Counted from the stretch's first letter, positions 46,239 to 54,823 are shown. The stretch is DNA of 64,000 nucleotides from Tautonia marina (GCF_009177065.1 NZ_WEZF01000016.1:62001-126000), one strand, 5' to 3'. Notes: generated by a model from the letters alone, not told the origin. A program made the numbers and translations.

Positions 46239-46359
46239 CGGGGACGCTCACTCGACCAGGGGACGATCAGACCAAAGCCTCACAGGCTCCGCGGTCCTCG
46301 AATCTTGCCGAATCGGAGGGCGTTCGCAAGTCCTCGCTCCCTTGGGCCAGCGGTCGGCC

Positions 46360-47451
46360 TCAGTACCGGAGCAACGCCGCCAGGTCCCCGAGTTTCGCAA
46401 GGCCGGGGATCGAGTCGGTGAACTCCATCGTCGCGCTGGTCAGTTCGAGCTGACGAGTCAGAGCGTCGATCAGGTCGACCGCGAAGACCGACGCGGAGCC
46501 GCAAACCGGGCAGGTTGCGGGCTCCCCGGCCGAGAGGTTCGTGCAGTCGCGGCATCGGACACCGGTCAATCGGGCATCTCGGGTGACGATGACCGAATCG
46601 ACCCGGCCGACCAGGGCCGCTGCCAGCACCTCCTCTGGACCGGCAACCGCCAAGCCGCCCGAGAACAGCTCGGCGCGGATCTGTTCCCAGAGCCGGACCT
46701 CCGACGCCCGCTCGGCATCGTCGTGCAAGGCATAGGCCGCGTTGATGAGCTCGCGGTCATCGTCGTGCAGGTCGATCGCCTGCGCCCCGACAACCTTCTC
46801 GGCGACCGGAGGGGTCAGGGCCTCCTCGATTGCCCGCATCGTCTCCTCGGAACCGAGCAGGACGACCCGAGTGAACGAGCCGTTGCGGACGATTTCGTCC
46901 AGCGATACGGCCACCTCGTGCGCGTAGTGATGGAGCTGCTTATCCCGGCGTCTTGCATAGCGCTGCTGCGACCAGCCGCCCACCTTCACACGGTTCTTGA
47001 CCTTCCCCTTGATGCGGTCGGCGTCGTCCACCTCGGCGGAACTGACCTGAAGTACCCGCGTTGCGGTGTTGTCGGCCAGCACGACGAGGAAGTCCTCGTG
47101 CTCGTCCTGCAGCTCGGCCAACGGCCGGATGTACGGAGCCGCATCGACCCGGAGCAATTCCGGAACGGCCACCGGCAGGTCGTACCGGCGGAGGAAGTCG
47201 TCGGCCCAGCAGGCAAACAGACAGGTTCCCTCCGACTTCGGCGGCTGGTCGGCGAGCGCCGATCGGACCATCGCCATCGTCTCGTCGAAGTGCTCCAGCT
47301 CGGCCGGTTCGTCCTCCAGGAGTGATCGAAGCTGCCGCTCGCGGCGGTCGAGGAAGCCAAGCCCCCCTTGCCCCGAGCAATAGAGGGACACATAGGCACG
47401 TTCAGCCCCTCGACGCTGGGCCAGCTCGCGGAGGTCGATCTGCTGAAACAC
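46360..47451 (-). CDS. Bacterial eRF1-like (baeRF) protein with zinc ribbon
   Basis: A 363-residue protein of the bacterial archaeo-eukaryotic release factor-like group, related to eRF1 and Vms1/ANKZF1. The marker is VKVGGWSQQRYARRRDKQ at residues 156-171, where GGxxQ corresponds to the GGQ loop that reaches the ribosomal peptidyl-transferase centre. The middle domain follows (RVVLLGSEETMRAIEEAL). A C-terminal zinc ribbon has Cys300/303 and Cys314/317. It could release peptides from stalled ribosomes; related proteins are also linked to ribosome hibernation, but no activity is proven for this branch. The start is GTG with AGGAA about 10 bases upstream. It diverges from the DegT gene. Confidence 0.82.
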   Translation of the reverse strand: MFQQIDLRELAQRRGAERAYVSLYCSGQGGLGFLDRRERQLRSLLEDEPAELEHFDETMAMVRSALADQPPKSEGTCLFACWADDFLRRYDLPVAVPELLRVDAAPYIRPLAELQDEHEDFLVVLADNTATRVLQVSSAEVDDADRIKGKVKNRVKVGGWSQQRYARRRDKQLHHYAHEVAVSLDEIVRNGSFTRVVLLGSEETMRAIEEALTPPVAEKVVGAQAIDLHDDDRELINAAYALHDDAERASEVRLWEQIRAELFSGGLAVAGPEEVLAAALVGRVDSVIVTRDARLTGVRCRDCTNLSAGEPATCPVCGSASVFAVDLIDALTRQLELTSATMEFTDSIPGLAKLGDLAALLRY

Positions 47452-47642
47452 GTTGCACGTTCCTGTTGGGGATGGGGAGCGGGAGAAGCCACGAGATCAG
47501 CGATCGACTCTCCGCAATCCCGGTGCCGACTGCCTCACGGTGTCCGAGCCCTCAATCGGCCGAACCTGCCGACGAGTTGCCTTGACGAGCATGACGGTCC
47601 CGACTACTTTCCCCAGGCGAGCGATTCCCCAAAGGAAGGGGG

Positions 47643-47664
47643 TCCCGGGCCGGAGCGCCCGGGA
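47643..47664 (+). promoter_or_regulatory. 8-bp hairpin just upstream of the DegT ribosome-binding site
   Basis: TCCCGGGC (47643-47650) and GCCCGGGA (47657-47664) form a very stable stem with a 6-base loop, 6 bases before the AAGGAG (47671-47676) of the aminotransferase gene. It may protect or expose the 5' leader; no ligand-binding element was recognised. Confidence 0.4.
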
Positions 47665-47686
47665 ACGCCGAAGGAGTGGAACGCCG

Positions 47687-48868
47687 ATGAACCGTCCCGC
47701 CGCCGAGCCCTTAAGCGTGCCGGCCCTCGACCTCAAGGCCCAGTACCGGACCATCCGAGACGAGGTCGAACCCATCGTCCAGGAACTCCTGGAAAGTCAG
47801 ATGTTCGTCCTCGGGCCGAACGTCGCAGCCCTCGAAGCCGAGCTGGCTGCCTACTGCGGGGCGTCCCACGCGGTCGGCTGCGCCTCGGGAACCGATGCCC
47901 TGCTCTTGCCCCTGATGGCCTGGGGCATCGGGCCGGGAGACGAGGTGATTACCACCCCGTTCACCTTCTTCGCCACCGCTGGGGTTATCTGGCGGCTGGG
48001 GGCGAAGCCGGTCTTCGTGGACATCGACCCGGTCACCTACAACCTCGATCCCGATCGCCTCGCCGCGGCGATCACGCCGAAGACCAGGGCCATCATCCCG
48101 GTCCACCTTTACGGTCAGGCGGCCGACATGGACCCGATCAACGCCATCGCCGCCGAGCATGGGTTGATGGTTCTCGAAGACGCCGCCCAGGCCATCGGCG
48201 CCGGCTACAAGGGGAAGCGGGCCGGCGTGCTCGGCCATGCCTCGGCCTTCAGCTTCTACCCGTCGAAGAACCTCGGCGGCTTCGGCGACGGCGGTATGAT
48301 CACCACGGATGACCCCGACCTTGCCTCGCGGATGGCCAGGCTCCGGGTCCACGGCATGGAGCCAAAGTACTACCACGCCGAGGTCGGCCTCAACTCCCGG
48401 CTTGATGCCTTTCAGGCCGCCGTCATTCGCGTCAAGCTCCGTCACCTCGACGCCTGGACCGCCGGCCGTCGGGCCGTGGCCGAAACCTACCGCGACCTGT
48501 TCGACGAGGCCGGCTTGAGCGGGCTCATCACCCTTCCGGTCGAGCAATCCAGGCGAATTCACGTTTACAATCAGTTCGTCATTCGGGTCGATGCCTCGCT
48601 CCGCGACCGCATCCGCGCCACCCTGGCCGAGGCTCGGGTCGGGACCGAGATCTACTACCCGATCCCCTTGCACTTGCAGGAGTGCTTCGCCTCGCTCGGT
48701 GGTCGTCCGGGAGACTTCCCCATCTCCGAAGCCGCCGCCCACGAAACGATCGCCCTGCCCATTTACCCCGAGTTGTCTCGCGAGGCCCTCCGCCATGTCG
48801 TCGGGGTCATCACCGACGTCTACCGGGATGCCCGGCTGCTCCCGACCCGTCGGGAACACGCCGCCTGA
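47687..48868 (+). CDS. DegT/DnrJ/EryC1/StrS-family sugar aminotransferase
   Basis: A 393-residue PLP-dependent aminotransferase that makes amino sugars from nucleotide-linked keto-sugars. The start is PALDLKAQYRTIRDEVEP, then GCASGTDALLLPLMAWGIGPGDEVI, PVHLYGQAADMD, EDAAQAIGA with the PLP-pairing Asp, and the Schiff-base Lys in FYPSKNLGGFGDGG. LNSRLDAFQAAVIRVKLRHL completes the family pattern. The open frame continues upstream, but AAGGAG (47671-47676) serves the ATG at 47687. Together with the GlmU-like enzyme and glycosyltransferases in the window it probably supplies amino sugars for surface glycans. Confidence 0.94.
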   Translation: MNRPAAEPLSVPALDLKAQYRTIRDEVEPIVQELLESQMFVLGPNVAALEAELAAYCGASHAVGCASGTDALLLPLMAWGIGPGDEVITTPFTFFATAGVIWRLGAKPVFVDIDPVTYNLDPDRLAAAITPKTRAIIPVHLYGQAADMDPINAIAAEHGLMVLEDAAQAIGAGYKGKRAGVLGHASAFSFYPSKNLGGFGDGGMITTDDPDLASRMARLRVHGMEPKYYHAEVGLNSRLDAFQAAVIRVKLRHLDAWTAGRRAVAETYRDLFDEAGLSGLITLPVEQSRRIHVYNQFVIRVDASLRDRIRATLAEARVGTEIYYPIPLHLQECFASLGGRPGDFPISEAAAHETIALPIYPELSREALRHVVGVITDVYRDARLLPTRREHAA

Positions 48869-48883
48869 GCCATCCTTCCTCGA

Positions 48884-48924
48884 TCGAGCGTCCGGCCCCG
48901 TGCGTCGGGACGCCGGACGCTCGA
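48884..48924. terminator. 13-bp hairpin between convergent DegT and lipoprotein genes
   Basis: TCGAGCGTCCGGC (48884-48896) and GCCGGACGCTCGA (48912-48924) are exact inverted copies around a 15-base loop. It lies 16 bases after the aminotransferase stop, 48 before the end of the convergent gene, and probably ends both transcripts. Confidence 0.75.
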
Positions 48925-48971
48925 CCCAGGATTCAGTACCTGCAAGGGATCAACGCTCTCGAATCACCGAA

Positions 48972-50147
48972 TCAATGCCCCTCGTCGTTCCGTGAACGCC
49001 GAAAGAGACGAGGGAACCCTTTCGTCGCCTCAGAGGCTTCCATTTCGGTCGACCGATCCTCACGAAGCCGCTTCGGTGTCAAACGATCGCGGAGCCGCTG
49101 CATTCGCATGCCGAGTCGATCCGTCAAGCGGCTCGGTCCGAACGGCGAGAGAGCCTCGCCGGCCTGGCTCGACTCGACCCGATCCGGCGATCGGTCGGTC
49201 GCCCGCTCCTCCGGCAGGACCGAGGTCGGACGAACATCGTCGTCATTCCGAGCCGATTTCGACGATTCGAGCCCCTGGAACGGGTCGGGCGATTCCGTCG
49301 CAAACGGGTCTTCCGGGAAAACGTCGGGGAGGCTTGGAATTCCGGCCTCGATCGGCTTCGCCGAAGGCGCGGTTGGTGCGTCCTCCTCCTGCGTCTCCGC
49401 GATCGAATTGGAACGGATCGACTCCCGAGCATGACTGAGGGCCGGCACCGGCCGACGGGTCGAGGCAAGCTGGGCATCCGGATCGGCCGCCACCGACGGA
49501 GGAGCCGCATAGGTTTCCAGATCAATCCCCGCTTCCAGAATCGGCGACGCCTCCACCGGTTCTGTGGTGATCAACGGCGACGGTTTCACCTCAACCGCCG
49601 GTTCCGAACCGGCAGTCAGGGGCCCCGTCGCCTCCTTCCTGGGACGTTCCTCAAACCGCTCCGATCGGATCAAGGAACGCTCGGCCCGACCACTCAACCG
49701 GGCGAGCAAGCCCTCGCCCGACGCCGAAGATTCCTCATTCCCGGCGGGAGAAGGTCGCGCAGTGGGAGCCTCTTGAGGCGGGCTCGTCCGGGCCAGTCGC
49801 GGCGAGGAACGATCACTCACGGTTCGGTCGCGCGGGGTGGCAGCAGGGGAATTGCCTCGACTCGCGAGCTGACCGCCCCCGACCGTCAACGGCCCACCAC
49901 CGGCCGGTCCCGGGCGTGCCATCTCCGACACTCCTGCCGCGGTGTATGATCCCGGATCACCCACCGGACCCACCGAGAGCGGGGCCGGGCTCAGGCGGGC
50001 AATCGGATCGGCCGGCCGCAAGAGCCGGGCCGGAAAACTCCCTGCCCCGGGGGTGGCCAGCCCTTCCCGACGCGCCGGGCCGGCACAGCCGGACGCCATC
50101 AGAATCAAGCAGACCCCCCACCAGGCATACGATGGGCCGAGACGCAT
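48972..50147 (-). CDS. Low-complexity lipoprotein
   Basis: A 391-residue predicted lipoprotein. The signal (YAWWGVCLILMASGC) ends in a lipobox Cys21. The rest is low-complexity, rich in Pro, Ala, Ser, Arg and Glu, with no recognised fold, and the last 60 residues are Arg-rich (RLTDRLGMRMQRLRDRLTPKRLRED). Such proteins are common in planctomycetes and may link the outer membrane to other envelope layers; this is a guess. The frame is intact over its whole length and the codon pattern matches neighbouring genes, which supports a real gene despite the lack of a domain. It stands alone. Confidence 0.7.
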   Translation of the reverse strand: MRLGPSYAWWGVCLILMASGCAGPARREGLATPGAGSFPARLLRPADPIARLSPAPLSVGPVGDPGSYTAAGVSEMARPGPAGGGPLTVGGGQLASRGNSPAATPRDRTVSDRSSPRLARTSPPQEAPTARPSPAGNEESSASGEGLLARLSGRAERSLIRSERFEERPRKEATGPLTAGSEPAVEVKPSPLITTEPVEASPILEAGIDLETYAAPPSVAADPDAQLASTRRPVPALSHARESIRSNSIAETQEEDAPTAPSAKPIEAGIPSLPDVFPEDPFATESPDPFQGLESSKSARNDDDVRPTSVLPEERATDRSPDRVESSQAGEALSPFGPSRLTDRLGMRMQRLRDRLTPKRLREDRSTEMEASEATKGFPRLFRRSRNDEGH

Positions 50148-50558
50148 GGCGACTCCCTCCGCCGTTGCCGCACTTCAAGTCAAGACAGACCCGGACGGAC
50201 TCCTTCTCGCCCGATTCGGAACACCCTCCATCATCGGCCTCGGCGGACCCTCCGGTTGCCCGAACCAGGAGGGCGATCCCGCCCCGATCGACTACGACCG
50301 CCACCGTCGTCAGGACCGGACCCCGTGTCCCTCCTTGGGTTCCCCGCTCCGCCGACGACCTGAGTCGGTGCTTCCCCTCGCTTGAGTCGGGCCAGGTGGT
50401 CGGTCCTGGCAAACCTCGCGTTCCCCTTTCCGGCACACTCCGGTTACGATGACGTTTGATCGTGCGTCGTGATCGAACCGAGGACGGCCCCGAGGGGACG
50501 TGTCTCGATTGGTCAGGATTCCCACTCCCCCACGCAGGCATTGAGGAGAGCAAGTCGG
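50148..50558. promoter_or_regulatory. Divergent 411-bp region
   Basis: This region separates the leftward lipoprotein gene and the rightward cyclic-nucleotide-binding-like gene. Open frames exist on both strands but lack start sites and conserved sequence. No promoter boxes, riboswitch or long repeat was recognised. Confidence 0.35.
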
Positions 50559-51092
50559 ATGGTCTCTCAGGACGCCGCCGAACGATTCCTCCACGCCTCG
50601 TTTCTCTCGGATCTTGATCCGATGGCGCGCCGAAGCTTGCTCCAGGTTCTGGAGGAGCACCACGCCGCCTCGGGCACGGTCCTGCTCAAACAGGGCGAGC
50701 CGAACGACTGCATCCACTTCCTCATCGAAGGATCGGTGGCTGTCTCGCGGGTCATGTCCAACGGGCATCAGGAACGCCTGATCGACCTGCACGCCCCGAC
50801 CTCGTTCGGCGAGATCTCGTACTTTCAGCGAAAGCCACAGCTTGTGACGGTCGTCGCCGCGACCGACGTACACTATCTGGTACTCGAGCGCCAGGCCCAC
50901 GAACGCCTCCGCCGAGACGACCCCCGGACCTCCGAGCAACTGGCCGCCGCCGCCATCCGGGTTCTGGCAGGGCACTTCGACCTGATCGACCAGCGGATCG
51001 CCGAATTGGTCGCCCGCCAGCCCGACCCCCAGCGCGAGGCGACCGAGTGGGAAAGCTTCCGGGCCCGCCTCTTTGGCGAGTCGACGCTCTGA
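50559..51092 (+). CDS. Stand-alone cyclic-nucleotide-binding-like domain protein
   Basis: A 177-residue protein consisting of one Crp-type beta-roll (residues about 10-120: GTVLLKQGEPNDCIHFLIEGSV, LHAPTSFGEISYFQ) followed by helices (LAAAAIRVLAGHFDLIDQRI). There is no helix-turn-helix, so it is not a Crp/Fnr DNA-binding regulator. In the phosphate-binding cassette the Arg found in true cAMP-binding proteins (PRAATV) is Gln here (PQLVTV), so nucleotide binding is doubtful. GAGGAG lies 10 bases before the ATG at 50559; an upstream frame was rejected. It could act by protein-protein contact. It lies upstream of the LEPR-XLL hydrolase gene. Confidence 0.85.
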   Translation: MVSQDAAERFLHASFLSDLDPMARRSLLQVLEEHHAASGTVLLKQGEPNDCIHFLIEGSVAVSRVMSNGHQERLIDLHAPTSFGEISYFQRKPQLVTVVAATDVHYLVLERQAHERLRRDDPRTSEQLAAAAIRVLAGHFDLIDQRIAELVARQPDPQREATEWESFRARLFGESTL

Positions 51093-51260
51093 AGCTCGCG
51101 GCGCCCGACTTTGCCGGTCAAAGCGATTGCCCGGAAGGCTCCCGGCAGATCGAGGCAATTGGACTCGTTGTCACCCGGCGAACCGCTCGATTCCTTACGG
51201 ACGGAATCATCGGACTCGTCCCACCTTCGGGTCGGTCTTCGGGTGCCGAAGGAGTCAGAC

Positions 51261-52997
51261 ATGAGCCTCGCTCGATGGATCGGAAGCTGGGGCGCCCCGC
51301 TTCGAGGCCACGCCGCTCGCCCCCGAATGGTCAGTTCCCCCGCCCTCGACCGGCTGGAACCTCGGGAGCTTCTCACCGCCAAACCGTTCGATGTGGCGGT
51401 GCTGTCGGTTTCGACCACCGATTCTCAGACCGTCGATCTCCAGTTCGAGGTCCGAGGACTGGCCGACGGTGAGCGGCAGACCATCGACGTCGGCATCTTC
51501 CGATCGGCCGATGAACGCTTCGATTCCACCCGAGATCCCCGGGTCGGCTCGACCCGGGTCACGGTCGAGGGCGACGGCTCGGAGATTGTCTCCGCAACCG
51601 AGCGCGTCACCATCCCCGGAGGACTGCGACCGACCCCGGCCCGGCCCTTCGTCTTGGCGGTGGCCGATCCTTCCGGGTGGCGCGTCGAGGCCGACACCTC
51701 CAACAACGTCACCGGGTTCCGCAAGCGGGTGCTCGGCGTCGTGACGCATGGGGGCGTGCAGACGTCCTCTTATCCACCTGCCTGGGCGGCTCAGCTCAGC
51801 GATGCCCTCCGAGAGACCGGCTACGATGCGGTCGTCACCTTCACCTGGGCCGGCGAGAGCCGCACCCCCGGAGCGGCCCCGAAGCAAGGGGCCAGGCTTG
51901 CCAACATCGTCCTGCACGCCTCGACCCTCTTCCCCTCGGACGAGCCAGTCGATCTGCACCTGATCGGCCATAGCCAGGGGACCGTGGTCAACAGCGCGGC
52001 CTTGCTGACCCTGGAGAAGATCATCACGCCGCAGCTCTCGGCCGGGTTTACCCGGGCGACGATGCTCGACCCCCACGCCGCCAGCAACGGTGCCCCGGGC
52101 CAGGGAAGCTACACCCGGGACCTCGAAGGCTGGCTCACCAAGCACGGCACCTCGGCCTATCAATGGCTGGCGGGCGACCCCTTCGTCACCATCCCCGAGT
52201 ACGTCGCCGAGGCCGAGGTCTACTACCAGCACACCCCCGTCGAGTTCGACGGCCAGTCCTGGAGCAGCAACCTCTGGGGGCAGGCTCCGGTTGTCGGGAA
52301 CGCACAGTACAGCGACCTGACCGGCCCCGGCATGGCGCACACCGGAGTTACCGGCGTCCAGACCTGGTACTACCTGAACGTCGTCCCCACGCTCGCCGAG
52401 GGGGGCACCTTCGTCAATCCAACCGCCCTGACCGGCCGACTCCTGGCGACCCCGACCGATCGCACCCACGGAGACCTGACCCGATCGAGCCTCGCCACCC
52501 CCACCTACTCCGGCACGGCCGCTCCCGGAGGCACCATCCGCCTGTTGACCCAGATGGTCCCCGGCGGCGACTTTCATGCGCTCGGTGAGACGACCGTGGC
52601 CGAAGACGGTTCCTGGTCCATCACCACCGACGAGCTTCCCCGAGGGCACTACCGGATGATCGCCCGAGGGATCGTTCCGGCCGGTCGAGGCCCCTGGCGA
52701 AACCTCTACCCCCTCTTACCGCTCGGCCGCCTGGCGGTTCGGCCAGGATGGGATCAGATTCGCCCCGAAACGCTCGACCGCTTCGATCACCTCGGCACGA
52801 CCGATCCCCCCCCGCTCCGCCGCTCCGCCGACGGGCCGAAGGGGCTCCCCGCGCCGATCCCCGATCGCCTCATCGAACGATCGACGCGGCCTGCCGAAAC
52901 CTTCGAACTCTCCCTCGGCCGCGAACGGCTCATCGCCCGGATGGCCGACCGTCTCCTGACCGAGCAAGGCCGCTCCGGTTCCCGGCCGGAGTTTTGA
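51261..52997 (+). CDS. LEPR-XLL alpha/beta-hydrolase-like surface protein
   Basis: A 578-residue protein. The N-terminus carries LDRLEPRELLTA (residues 29-40), the LEPR-XLL signature that marks a class of large exported planctomycete proteins. Next comes a CARDB-like beta-sandwich (DVAVLSVSTTDSQTVDLQFEV to ADTSNNV, about residues 43-155). A lipase-like domain then has the nucleophile elbow GHSQG with Ser238, preceded by VDLHLIG. The later part contains a beta-sandwich segment (GTAAPGGTIRLLTQMVPGG) like Ig-type repeats. The start follows AAGGAG by 6 bases. It may be a secreted esterase or lipase; substrate is unknown. A pair of large inverted repeats lies directly downstream. Confidence 0.82.
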   Translation: MSLARWIGSWGAPLRGHAARPRMVSSPALDRLEPRELLTAKPFDVAVLSVSTTDSQTVDLQFEVRGLADGERQTIDVGIFRSADERFDSTRDPRVGSTRVTVEGDGSEIVSATERVTIPGGLRPTPARPFVLAVADPSGWRVEADTSNNVTGFRKRVLGVVTHGGVQTSSYPPAWAAQLSDALRETGYDAVVTFTWAGESRTPGAAPKQGARLANIVLHASTLFPSDEPVDLHLIGHSQGTVVNSAALLTLEKIITPQLSAGFTRATMLDPHAASNGAPGQGSYTRDLEGWLTKHGTSAYQWLAGDPFVTIPEYVAEAEVYYQHTPVEFDGQSWSSNLWGQAPVVGNAQYSDLTGPGMAHTGVTGVQTWYYLNVVPTLAEGGTFVNPTALTGRLLATPTDRTHGDLTRSSLATPTYSGTAAPGGTIRLLTQMVPGGDFHALGETTVAEDGSWSITTDELPRGHYRMIARGIVPAGRGPWRNLYPLLPLGRLAVRPGWDQIRPETLDRFDHLGTTDPPPLRRSADGPKGLPAPIPDRLIERSTRPAETFELSLGRERLIARMADRLLTEQGRSGSRPEF

Positions 52998-53023
52998 TCG
53001 AGTGTACGAGAGGGATGCCGTAG

Positions 53024-53096
53024 GGTGGTGTCGAACGCAGCGAAGACCCACCGGATCACGGCCGGAAGGAGGGTCTTCGCTGCGCTCGACACCACC
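53024..53096. repeat. 26-bp inverted repeat with one mismatch
   Basis: The arm at 53024-53049 (GGTGGTGTCGAACGCAGCGA and six more bases) is repeated in inverse at 53071-53096 with one difference (A35 in the left arm against C in the right). The loop is 21 bases. This looks like a dispersed intergenic element rather than a simple terminator. Confidence 0.9.
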
Positions 53097-53131
53097 GTAC
53101 TCGACCTTCCACTCAATCATGGTGGGGTTTT

Positions 53132-53252
53132 CCTGGGTGGCCCCGGTTGCTCGCCAACCGGGGTCGCGGAGCGACACGCGGTTTCGGTGTCCCCTGCGGT
53201 AACCTCTTGCGGCTGCGCCGCCCCGGTTGGCGAGCAACCGGGGCCACCCAGG
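53132..53252. repeat. 32-bp perfect inverted repeat with nested hairpins
   Basis: 53132-53163 and 53221-53252 are perfect inverted copies, separated by 57 bases. Each arm also contains its own hairpin: CCCCGGTTG pairs with CAACCGGGG around a 5-base loop (CTCGC or GCGAG). The result can fold as one long stem or as two separate hairpins. It has the look of a REP- or MITE-like element. Confidence 0.92.
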
Positions 53253-53352
53253 GCAAGGGCGACGCATCATGTGAAAGTGGAAGCGGTACCACCCCCTGTC
53301 AAACGACCCTTCGACAAAGGACAGCCGCTTCCGGCGATTTTCCGAGGGACCG

Positions 53353-54528
53353 TCAGGCCATTGCCTCGGCCTTGCTCGTCCGCCGTCGCGGCCCAAGCCG
53401 CAGGGCCGTCTCATAGAGGGCCAGATAACGATCGACGTTCCGATCCATGCAGATGTATTCCTCCGCGGCCGGTCGGGTCGCGGCGGCGAGGCGGGAGGCG
53501 AGGTTCGCGTCGGTGATGACCTCGATGATCCCATCGGCCAATGCCTCCGAATCAACCGGCGTCAGCAGGCCCGCGCCGGTATCACCCAGGATATGCTGAT
53601 AGTCACCGTAGTTCGTCGCCACGATCGGCCGACCGGAAGCGAGGTAAACGGCCATCTTCGTCTGGACCGAGTCATTCTCGCGGCAGGCGAGCCGGGAATG
53701 CACCAGGACATCGGCCCGGCGGGTCAGGGCGGTGATCTCGTCGGGTGTCTTGCCCGTCAACACGATCAGGCGATCGCCAAAGCGGCCGAGCTGCTGCCGA
53801 TACGCCTCGCCCACCTCGCTCGGCCCGCCGACGAGCACACAACGGGCCTCGGGCACGGCCTCGGCCACTCGGGGGAAGCTGTCGATGAGAATCGGCACCC
53901 CCTGGTTCGGGTCGCGGATGTTGCCGACGTACATCACCACCTTGTGCTCAGGGGCGATCCCGGGAATCTCCGCCGCCGGGCCGGGAGTGTAATCGGCCAG
54001 GTTCACACCCGGATGGATCACCGCCACCCGATCGCTCGGGACCCCCTTCTCCTCGACCACGATCTTCTTGACGCCGTGGCCGAGCACGACCACCCCGCTC
54101 GCATACCGGCAGACCCGACGCTCCAGGGTCCGGTAGGTCCGGAAGACCAGGCCCCGGCCCAGGCGATCGCGCTCGACCTCCTCGCCCAGTAGCGAGTGAA
54201 TCGAGTAGATCATCGGCCACTTGTTCAGCTCGCAGGCCGCTAGCGCCCGCGTTGCGCCGCCGTAATGCTCGGCGTGGACGAGGTCGAACGGGAACCGCTT
54301 GCGGATCTCGGCCATCCCGCTGATCCAGCGCGACGGGGTCAGGGTGAACGAGGGCGAGCCTTCGAACTCCCCCTCGAACGGCACGTCCCAGGGTCTTCGG
54401 AGCTTCAAATATGCGTGGGCCACATCCAGCCCCCGGCGCTTCAAGGCCCGGAAGACCTGAATTGCCAGCATGGCCGTGCCGTCGGTCTGCCCGACGATCG
54501 GGAACGAGGTGACCATCAAGATGCGCAT
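53353..54528 (-). CDS. Glycosyltransferase (GT4-like)
   Basis: A 391-residue GT-B glycosyltransferase. The N-terminal lobe starts MRILMVTSFPIVGQTDGTAML and has DLVHAEHYGGATRALAACEL. The C-terminal lobe begins near KVVMYVGNIRDPNQGVPILIDSF and has ITALTRRADVLVHSR and KMAVYLASGRPIVATNYGDY in the nucleotide-sugar site. That site lacks the usual first Glu of EX7E (it reads RENDSVQTKMAVYL), so the catalytic pattern is modified. The ATG at 54528 starts the conserved protein; the longer frame was rejected. It diverges from the epimerase gene, and both may serve the same surface glycan. Confidence 0.9.
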   Translation of the reverse strand: MRILMVTSFPIVGQTDGTAMLAIQVFRALKRRGLDVAHAYLKLRRPWDVPFEGEFEGSPSFTLTPSRWISGMAEIRKRFPFDLVHAEHYGGATRALAACELNKWPMIYSIHSLLGEEVERDRLGRGLVFRTYRTLERRVCRYASGVVVLGHGVKKIVVEEKGVPSDRVAVIHPGVNLADYTPGPAAEIPGIAPEHKVVMYVGNIRDPNQGVPILIDSFPRVAEAVPEARCVLVGGPSEVGEAYRQQLGRFGDRLIVLTGKTPDEITALTRRADVLVHSRLACRENDSVQTKMAVYLASGRPIVATNYGDYQHILGDTGAGLLTPVDSEALADGIIEVITDANLASRLAAATRPAAEEYICMDRNVDRYLALYETALRLGPRRRTSKAEAMA

Positions 54529-54823
54529 CGTTCGGGAACCTCCTTGCCCGGGTGTCGATTCGTCCGTGAGTCGCCCCGGCCAACGCCGGGACGTGCCGTT
54601 GATGATAGGAACCGCCCGCCCGGGGGGGAAGGCCAATCGAAGACGGCTCCGAACCGAATGCCCTTGCCAGCCCCGGCCGATCGGGCTACCATCCTCGACG
54701 CAACCGGGCGCCTCGACATCACATCGAATCGCCCGGCCCGACACCTAGGGACGACCACGAAGGATCGACGCCGGCCCTCACCCGCAGCGCCGGCGGCACG
54801 TTGCCACGAGGGCAAAAGACATC

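Larger units (their letters stand above)
52998..53352. other. Repeat-filled gap between convergent genes
   Basis: These 355 bases between the hydrolase and the glycosyltransferase genes contain no gene. Most of the interval is taken up by two inverted repeats (53024-53096 and 53132-53252). The last 100 bases show nothing recognisable. Confidence 0.75.
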
